A DNA stretch of 64,000 bases. Origin: Streptomyces sp. NBC_00190 (GTDB taxonomy: Bacteria > Actinomycetota > Actinomycetes > Streptomycetales > Streptomycetaceae). How positions within the stretch are numbered: position 1 is the stretch's first letter; every line of letters begins with the position of its first letter. The translations under genes and the position numbers were made by a program. Of this stretch, positions 59,053 to 64,000 are shown piece by piece. Under the pieces are notes generated by a model. It saw only the letters and a list, made by a program, of their open reading frames with translations. It did no database searches and was not told where the DNA came from. The stretch covers positions 8,308,001-8,372,000 of the forward strand of contig NZ_CP108131.1 of the NCBI RefSeq assembly GCF_036203305.1, read 5' to 3'.

Positions 59053-59541
59053 ACGGGGTGCCTGGCTCCGGCGAAAGCCGCCTGCACCTTCCCCGCCACC
59101 TCCGCGATGTCGCACATCGCCTCTACCGTCCCTCAGAAGCGGACCGTGGTCCTGAGTAGAAGTACTAGGACCACGGTGGGTGGTCCGGAGTACAAGGCCC
59201 CGTGTCCGCGCCGATGCTCGGGAGCGAGCGCCAGGTCCACGTGGGTGCGGACCGGACCGTCGGTGCACAGCAGTGAGCCTCCGCCAACTTGAAGTCGCAG
59301 GTCAAAGGGCTGGTGTGACAGGCTCGCGGGGTACTCACGCTGGTCGTGGGCGACGGTCTGCGGAGTAGATCGTCCGTCAGCGCGGTCGGCTCGCCGGTTC
59401 CTGCACGCTGTGGCCGGGCGGCCTCTACGATCCGATGCATGCTGGATCCCGAGATGCTGGTACGGATCACCGCGCGGCGCGCGGAACTGGGGGGGCGAAA
59501 GCACCCCGGCAGGCTTCGGGCGGAGACGGCGCGGCATGGTC
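59053..59541. other. 489-bp region with one strong hairpin
   Basis: Apart from the hairpin at 59143-59177 no gene is supported. Confidence 0.42.
59143..59177. terminator. hairpin downstream of lipoprotein gene
   Basis: ACCGTGGTCCT / AGGACCACGGT, an 11-bp perfect stem with a 13-nt loop, 91 bp after the stop. Confidence 0.5.
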
Positions 59542-60276
59542 TCACCAGGGAATCGGCCCGTCCTCGGCCCAAAAGGCGCCCGTCGGGCCGTCCTCGCCCG
59601 CCGTCGCCAGGTCAACCGCCACGGCCGCGCCCTCCTCCGCCGTGCGTATCCCGGTGTGGCGGTTGAGGTCGGTCGCGCAGTAGCCGGGACTCACCGCGTT
59701 GACCAGGATCCCTTCGGCGCGCAGTTCATTGGCATAGAGCACGGTGATCGCGTTCAGCGCGCTCTTCGAGGTGCAGTAAGGGAGGAGGATCGAGTAGTAG
59801 GCGGACCACGGGCTGCCCGGGTCGGCCAGGTGGGTGAGGGAGCCGAGTTCGCTGGACATGTTGACGATGCGTGCTGCGGCGGAGCGGCGGAGCAGGGGGA
59901 GCATGGCGTGGGTCACCGCGATGACGCCGAACACGTTGGTCTCGTAGACCTGCCGGACGGTAGCGGCTGGGGTTTCACTCGGCTTTTGCGGTCCGGCGGC
60001 GATCGCGGCGTTGTTGACTAGGATGTCGAGGCGGCCGAACGTGGCGTCGATGTGCTTGGCGGCGGCCTGGACCGAGGTCTCGTCGGTGACGTCCAGCGGA
60101 ACGAACCGTACGTCGGCGCCGCCCGCGCGAAGCTCCTCGGCCGCCGCCTCGCCACGCTCGGCGTTGCGGGCGCCGATCAGTACGGTGATGCCGAGGGCTG
60201 CGAGCCTGCGCGCCGTTTCCTTGCCGATGCCCTTGTTCGCGCCGGTGATCAAAGCAGTCTTCTGCGAAGTCGTCAT
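59542..60276 (-). CDS. short-chain dehydrogenase/reductase
   Basis: 244 residues from ATG 60276 (GAGGGGAGG upstream). TGANKGIG at about 9-16, DVTDETS, NNAA, IVNMSSELGS and the catalytic YCTSKSA with Tyr/Lys, ending in a typical SDR C-terminus (VSPGYCATDLNRHTGIRTAE EGA). Carbonyl-reductase-like subgroup. It is divergent from a LysR regulator 71 bp away and is the probable target of that regulator. Substrate unknown. Confidence 0.92.
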   Translation of the reverse strand: MTTSQKTALITGANKGIGKETARRLAALGITVLIGARNAERGEAAAEELRAGGADVRFVPLDVTDETSVQAAAKHIDATFGRLDILVNNAAIAAGPQKPSETPAATVRQVYETNVFGVIAVTHAMLPLLRRSAAARIVNMSSELGSLTHLADPGSPWSAYYSILLPYCTSKSALNAITVLYANELRAEGILVNAVSPGYCATDLNRHTGIRTAEEGAAVAVDLATAGEDGPTGAFWAEDGPIPW

Positions 60277-60327
60277 GGCACCCAGCCTCCCCTCACCCAC
60301 GGGCGGCAGGGAAAGACCAGAAGACTC

Positions 60328-60342
60328 TGGATCTATAGTCCA
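60328..60342. promoter_or_regulatory. candidate LysR-type operator
   Basis: TGGATCTATAGTCCA, an imperfect dyad with TGGA/TCCA arms, in the 71-bp divergent SDR-LysR spacer and 5 bp from the LysR start. Confidence 0.45.
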
Positions 60343-60347
60343 CAGAT

Positions 60348-61295
60348 ATGAGTGAGCTAGAGGTGCGGGAGCTGAGGTACTTCATCGCGGTCGCCGAGGA
60401 ACTGAACTTCAGCCGGGCCGCGCAACGCCTGGGGATGGCGCAGCCCCCGCTGTCGAAGGCGATCGCTCAGATGGAGTCCCGGCTCGGGGTACGCCTGCTG
60501 GAGCGCACCACCCGGCAGGTGAGGCTGACCAACGCCGGTCAGGTGCTGCTCGACCAGGCCCGGATCGCGGTCGACGCGGTGCACGCGGCGGCCCGGCGAG
60601 CACGCCGGGCCGGTCAGCCGACACCACAGCTCGTCGTGGCGGTCAAACCGGGAGGCGATGCCGGGCTGCTGCGGGAGATCCTCACCGCCTACCGGGGAAG
60701 GGGTTCGCATCTGCCGCCGCCTGAAGTCGTCGTCGGCGGCAGCGGAGAGCCGATCGCCATGCTGCGGGACGGCCGTGCCGACGTAGCGCTGCTGCGCAGC
60801 CCGTTCGACGGTCAAGGGCTGGATTCCCAGACGCTCGTGGTCGAGCCGCGACTGGCCGTCCTCCCCGCCGCGCACCGCCTGGCCGGGCGTCGGCGACTGC
60901 GGCTGACCGACCTCAAGGGCGAACCGATCCCACGCTGGAAGGGGGCCGCCCCCTCCAACACCGCCTACTACGCCGGATACGACGGCGCAGAAGCAGGCGA
61001 TGGCCACACAGGCTTGGCGCCGGCTGACACTCCTGAGGGGCCGCTCGTGGCCAGCGTCGAGCAACTCCTGGAGGTGGTCGCGCTGGGGCAGGCGGTGGCG
61101 TTCCTGTCACGCTCCACCACCGAGCGGCACCAGCGCCCGGACATCGCATACCGGCCGGTCACCGGCCTCAGCCCCAGCGCGGTCATGGTCGCCTGGCCGG
61201 AGACCTCGCGATCCGCAGCCGTCGCCGCCTTCGTCCAAGCCGCCCACGACGTCGCCGCCCACCATCCCGACCACATGACCGCACTGGCCTACTGA
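60348..61295 (+). CDS. LysR-family regulator
   Basis: 315 residues from ATG 60348. N-terminal winged HTH of the family: RELRYFIAVAEELNFSRAAQ RLGMAQPPLSKAIAQMESRL GVRLLERT. The effector domain from about 90 contains DVALLRSPFDGQGLDSQTLV and VEQLLEVVALGQAVAFLSRS. Classical LysR layout next to a divergent SDR gene, which it probably controls in response to the SDR substrate. Confidence 0.95.
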   Translation: MSELEVRELRYFIAVAEELNFSRAAQRLGMAQPPLSKAIAQMESRLGVRLLERTTRQVRLTNAGQVLLDQARIAVDAVHAAARRARRAGQPTPQLVVAVKPGGDAGLLREILTAYRGRGSHLPPPEVVVGGSGEPIAMLRDGRADVALLRSPFDGQGLDSQTLVVEPRLAVLPAAHRLAGRRRLRLTDLKGEPIPRWKGAAPSNTAYYAGYDGAEAGDGHTGLAPADTPEGPLVASVEQLLEVVALGQAVAFLSRSTTERHQRPDIAYRPVTGLSPSAVMVAWPETSRSAAVAAFVQAAHDVAAHHPDHMTALAY

Positions 61296-61394
61296 CCGGG
61301 GGCATTCAACCCCTCGCCATGACGATCACTGCAGGACCAATTTCAGACAACCACCAGCGCGAAGAAAGGCCAGCACCCCCTCACCCGCCACCGC

Positions 61395-61831
61395 CATGCG
61401 CATGCCGCTTCGTCCCCGCGCTCGACCGCTACGCGTCCCTCAAGGACCTGGTCAACATGGTCGGCGAACTCCGCCGCCGCGAGATCGGCTTCTGCTCTCT
61501 GCACGAACGCCTGGACACCACCACCCCCGGCGGCCGCCTCGTCTTCCACGTCTTCGCCGCCCTCGCCGAGTTCATCCGCGAGTTCATCGTCTCCGGCACC
61601 CGCGAAGGCCTGGACGCCGCACGCGCCCGCGGCGGTGTCGGCGGCCGACCCACCGTCGCCACCCCCGAGATCACCCGCGCCGCCCGCGACCTGCTCCCCA
61701 ACCCCGAGAACTCGATCACCTCGATCGCCAAGCTCCTCGGCGTCAGCCCCGGCACCCTCTACAACCACATCCCCGACCTACAGGAACTCCGCGCCTCCGG
61801 CCGCGTTCCGAACCAGCTCAGCGCAGACTGA
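61395..61831 (+). pseudogene. serine recombinase lacking its N-terminal catalytic part
   Basis: In frame from about 61395: PALDRYASLKDLVNMVGELR RREIGFCSLHERLDTTTPGG RLVFHVFAALAEF, then the E-helix and HTH SITSIAKLLGVSPGTLYNHI. The catalytic Ser and the first 60 or so residues of the resolvase domain are missing; the open frame upstream (from ATG 61319) is unrelated and Pro-rich. Second resolvase relic in the window. Confidence 0.72.
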
Positions 61832-61865
61832 CCGCTACCGCCAAAACCCGGACCGATCCTCCCCG

Positions 61866-62171
61866 AAGGCCTACCTGAAGTGGTGGCTGCTGACGGCGGC
61901 GCGGGAGGTCGGCGCGGTCGCTGAGGCCGAGGTGCCCGGCCTGGGCGGGGTGTGGCGAGCGGACGTGGTGGCGAGCGATGCGGGCTGGCGGTGGCAGATT
62001 GCGCTGGAGGCGCAGTTGGCCGCGATCACTGCGGACGACATCCGGGGCGGCGTGCCTCTGACAAACAGCGGCTTTCGCCTGCACACTCATCAGCCACCCT
62101 GGTTTCTTACCGCACACCCTGCCCAGGCGGTCGCCGTACCCCCGGTCCGATTGCCGGGTTGGGGGCATTGA
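61866..62171 (+). pseudogene. CoiA-like competence/nuclease protein fragment
   Basis: YLKWWLLTAAREVGAVAEAE VPG, WRADVVASDAGWRWQIALEA QLAAITADDIR resembles the PD-(D/E)xK-like nuclease domain of actinomycete CoiA relatives (WRADV...EAQLAxxTxxDI). After that the sequence becomes unlike the family, so an internal deletion is likely; ends at TGA 62169. Confidence 0.45.
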
Positions 62172-62330
62172 CAGTGGAGCCTGGGGCAGTCGCCAGTGAA
62201 GCCCCAGACCTCACGAAACGCGACGCGAACCGGGCATGCAACCCGCCAGTACCCCGTCCCACTCCTGAACCAGACCCACCCCGAGCTCAGCCACACAGAA
62301 CTCAACCACACGCAAATGTGATTGCAGTAT

Positions 62331-62453
62331 TAGTACTCCAGCAGTACTTTGTGGCTTGACCTGGGGAAACGTCGAGCGGTGGGAGTGTAGCGGGCAGGTT
62401 GTCGTCACGGACGGCTTCTGCCGGCCTGCCCCTCGAAGGAGTGCCCACGACGG
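62331..62453. repeat. left 123-bp inverted repeat of the IS701 element
   Basis: Begins TAGTACTCCAGCAGTACTTT and ends CCCACGACGG; 122 of 123 bases match the reverse complement of the right end. Confidence 0.92.
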
Positions 62454-62508
62454 TGGTAGTGGCAGCGGCGGGCCACCGCTTGGCGTCGCCGACGCCAGTG
62501 CGACCAGT

Positions 62509-63747
62509 TCAACGCGTGGGTGTAGGCGCGGGGATCTCGGGGTGGACGAGCTGCCAGGAGTCGCCGCACTTCTGCCACAGTGAGCTCGATGACCACGGCA
62601 TCCTCACCGGCGGATCCCCCTTTTGGGCTGCTTGCGTGCTCATCACGGCGAGGAAGGTATGGGCGAGCATGGCCAGGGTGATGTGTCGGTACCAGCCGAC
62701 GTAGCGGCGGACCTCGTACTCGTCCAGGCCGCACTCGTTCTTCGCGGCCTGGAAACACTCCTCGATCGCCCACCGGGCGCCCGCGACGCGCACCAGTTCG
62801 TCCACGGCGACATCCAGCGGCGTGTAGGCGAGGTAGTAGGCGATCTCGTCCGGCCGGCTCAGGCTGCGTCGTGCCAGTGCCCACCGTCGGCGGATCAGCA
62901 CGCCGTCACGGTGGTCGTACTCGGCCACCGGGCGCAACTGCACGGCCGCCCAGTCGTACTCGCGCTGTCCCTTCGCGCCCGCGCCGCAGGAACGGCGTTC
63001 CCATGCCTGGTCGGGGGCCTTGTCGAAGGCCTTGTCGATGCGTGGGCCGGCCAGGGAGAACTGAGACTTTGGGACGGCCAGGACATAGCCGACACCTGAC
63101 GTTTCCAGCATCCGGCGAAAGCGGTTGTCCTGTCCGTAAGCGGCGTCCGCCGTGACCCAGGCGATTGGCAGTGGCGAGGCCAGGGCCCTGCGGACGATCG
63201 TCGCCGCGAGGGTGTTCTTGGTGGCGAACTCCCGCTGATCGGGGACCTTGGCGGCGCGGCAGCGGTCGCGGTCGTCGGTCCAGGACCTGGGCAAGTAGAG
63301 CTCGCGGTCTACGAGAGCACGGCCGGCCGTGCTGGTGTAGGCGGCGAAGACGCCGATCTGGCAGTTCTCGGTGCGGCCGGCGGTGCCGGAGTACTGCCTT
63401 TGGACTCCGGCGGAGGTGGTGCCCTTCTTCAGGAAGCCGGTGTCGTCGATGATCAGCACCCCGTTGGGGCGGCCGAGGTGTTCGGCGACGTAGGCCTGAA
63501 GGTCGTCGCGGATGCCGTCGGGGTCCCAGCGGGCTCGGGAGAGCAGGTGCTGCAGTGCGTCGGGGGTGGCGTGGCCGGCGTGTTCGGCAAGTTGCCAGCT
63601 GTTCTTGCGGGCCACCGGGCCCAGTAGTGCGCGCACGTAGTCCCGCATGCGGCGGCGTGGTTCGACACGGCCGAAGTGGTGCCCGATGGTGGTGAAGAGG
63701 TGGTCCAGGTCGCGGTCCCAGGTCTCGCCTGCCTGTTCGGTGATCAC
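62509..63747 (-). CDS. IS701-family transposase
   Basis: 412 residues from GTG 63747, full length for the family. DDE residues: first Asp pair in GVLIIDDTGFLKKGTTSAGV, second Asp in IAWVTADAAYGQDNRFRRML, Glu in RWAIEECFQAAKNECGLDEY EVRRYVGWYRH. N-terminal helical domain precedes. No frameshift, complete inverted repeats: the only transposase in the window that looks active. Confidence 0.95.
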   Translation of the reverse strand: MITEQAGETWDRDLDHLFTTIGHHFGRVEPRRRMRDYVRALLGPVARKNSWQLAEHAGHATPDALQHLLSRARWDPDGIRDDLQAYVAEHLGRPNGVLIIDDTGFLKKGTTSAGVQRQYSGTAGRTENCQIGVFAAYTSTAGRALVDRELYLPRSWTDDRDRCRAAKVPDQREFATKNTLAATIVRRALASPLPIAWVTADAAYGQDNRFRRMLETSGVGYVLAVPKSQFSLAGPRIDKAFDKAPDQAWERRSCGAGAKGQREYDWAAVQLRPVAEYDHRDGVLIRRRWALARRSLSRPDEIAYYLAYTPLDVAVDELVRVAGARWAIEECFQAAKNECGLDEYEVRRYVGWYRHITLAMLAHTFLAVMSTQAAQKGDPPVRMPWSSSSLWQKCGDSWQLVHPEIPAPTPTR

Positions 63748-63780
63748 AACATGAGGCTTCCCCGGCCCGGGACGACCTTG

Positions 63781-63903
63781 CCGTCGTGGGCACTCCTTCG
63801 AGGGGCAGGCGGGCAGAAGCCGTCCGTGACGACAACCTGCCCGCTACACTCCCACCGCTCGACGTTTCCCCAGGTCAAGCCACAAAGTACTGCTGGAGTA
63901 CTA
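63781..63903. repeat. right 123-bp inverted repeat of the IS701 element
   Basis: Reverse complement of the left end with one mismatch; contains the transposase promoter region. Confidence 0.92.
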
Positions 63904-64000
63904 GTAGCCGCTCACTTCCTCGGCAGACCTGGATCCCGGCCTACATCAAGGGTCCCGACGGGGCGCCCTGCTCGCGACGGAACGGGTCAACGTATGGCGG
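63904..64000 (+). other. window edge beyond the IS
   Basis: A short frame TWIPAYIKGPDGAP looks protein-like and may belong to a gene cut by the IS, but it is too short to name. Confidence 0.3.

Larger units (their letters stand above)
62331..63903. mobile_element. complete IS701-family insertion sequence
   Basis: 1573 bp with 123-bp terminal inverted repeats (62331-62453 and 63781-63903) that differ at one position. One transposase gene on the minus strand. Flanks read TAT before the left end and GTAG after the right end. The exact outer edge is uncertain by 2-4 bp, and a clear target duplication is not evident. Confidence 0.9.

Noticed and set aside
1..64000. tRNA, rRNA or riboswitch genes
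   Set aside because: No cloverleaf, rRNA core or known riboswitch pattern was recognised by eye; a covariance-model scan (tRNAscan-SE, Infernal/Rfam) would be decisive.

Overview
The window is high-GC actinobacterial DNA and almost certainly Streptomyces. Codon third positions are nearly all G/C, GTG and TTG starts are common, and the recognisable families are typical of that genus: an EACC1/caspase pair, a TgmA/TgmB-type graspetide locus, a LAXTG sortase substrate, a DUF2599/LGFP secreted protein and a HelD/HelR-like protein. About half of the length is decayed mobile DNA and broken genes. There are fragments of NF041680-type, Tn3, IS110, IS5, IS256, IS1182 and ISL3 transposases, serine and tyrosine recombinases, and one complete IS701-family element with 123-bp inverted repeats. 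That mosaic suggests an accessory region such as a chromosome arm or a decayed integrated or linear element. All family names rest on reading the protein sequences; no database search was possible.

Layout. 1-1.1 kb: the 5' part of a caspase-like protease gene behind a small EACC1 gene, whose leader carries a perfect (ACTG)8 repeat. 1.5-4.3 kb: a hypothetical gene, a DNA-ligase relic, transposase relics and a RidA-family gene. 4.4-8.3 kb: a HelR-like RNA polymerase recycling ATPase and an APH-fold kinase. 8.2-12.4 kb: broken glycosyltransferase and PIG-L genes, an odd sigma/zinc-finger/TM/ricin protein and IS relics. 12.5-15 kb: a compact NIPSNAP-SDR-KAS III operon. 15-18.8 kb: relics, a TetR/membrane protein pair and an NAD(P)-binding protein. 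19-22.3 kb: a ruined tyrosinase-like operon next to an intact ferritin-like (VioB-type) gene. 22.3-27.7 kb: an LGFP/DUF2599 secreted protein, a large LAXTG surface protein and a hypothetical gene.

27.9-30.1 kb: a broken TetR gene, then a two-gene graspetide (omega-ester peptide) locus whose precursor has an unusual Ser/Thr tract followed by a Ser-Asp repeat. It ends in a 19-bp-stem terminator, with no methyltransferase gene after it. 30.2-37.9 kb: a Tn3 relic, a DUF475 membrane protein, IS ends, a GNAT enzyme, and a divergent MFS/TetR resistance-type cassette sitting between two directly repeated integrase fragments. 38-43.5 kb: a frameshifted TauE/SafE permease, dienelactone hydrolase, fragments of actinomycete-specific genes and an FG-GAP secreted protein. 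43.8-45.9 kb: three overlapping genes of unknown function and a YrhB/Imm35-like gene. 46-49.3 kb: a permuted IS5 relic and a membrane Ser/Thr kinase. 49.7-54.3 kb: cell-surface carbohydrate functions (glycoside hydrolase, polysaccharide deacetylase, CBM48 protein) and small secreted proteins. 54.8-57 kb: relaxase and ISL3 relics. 57.2-61.3 kb: a zinc-ribbon sigma factor with a membrane segment, a lipoprotein and a divergent SDR/LysR pair. 61.4-64 kb: a resolvase relic, a CoiA-like relic and the IS701 element.

The two most interesting systems are the graspetide locus at 28.8-30.1 kb and the EACC1-caspase pair with its unstable leader at 1-1.1 kb. Many genes are broken by single-base frameshifts, so read accuracy should be confirmed before treating all of them as biological.
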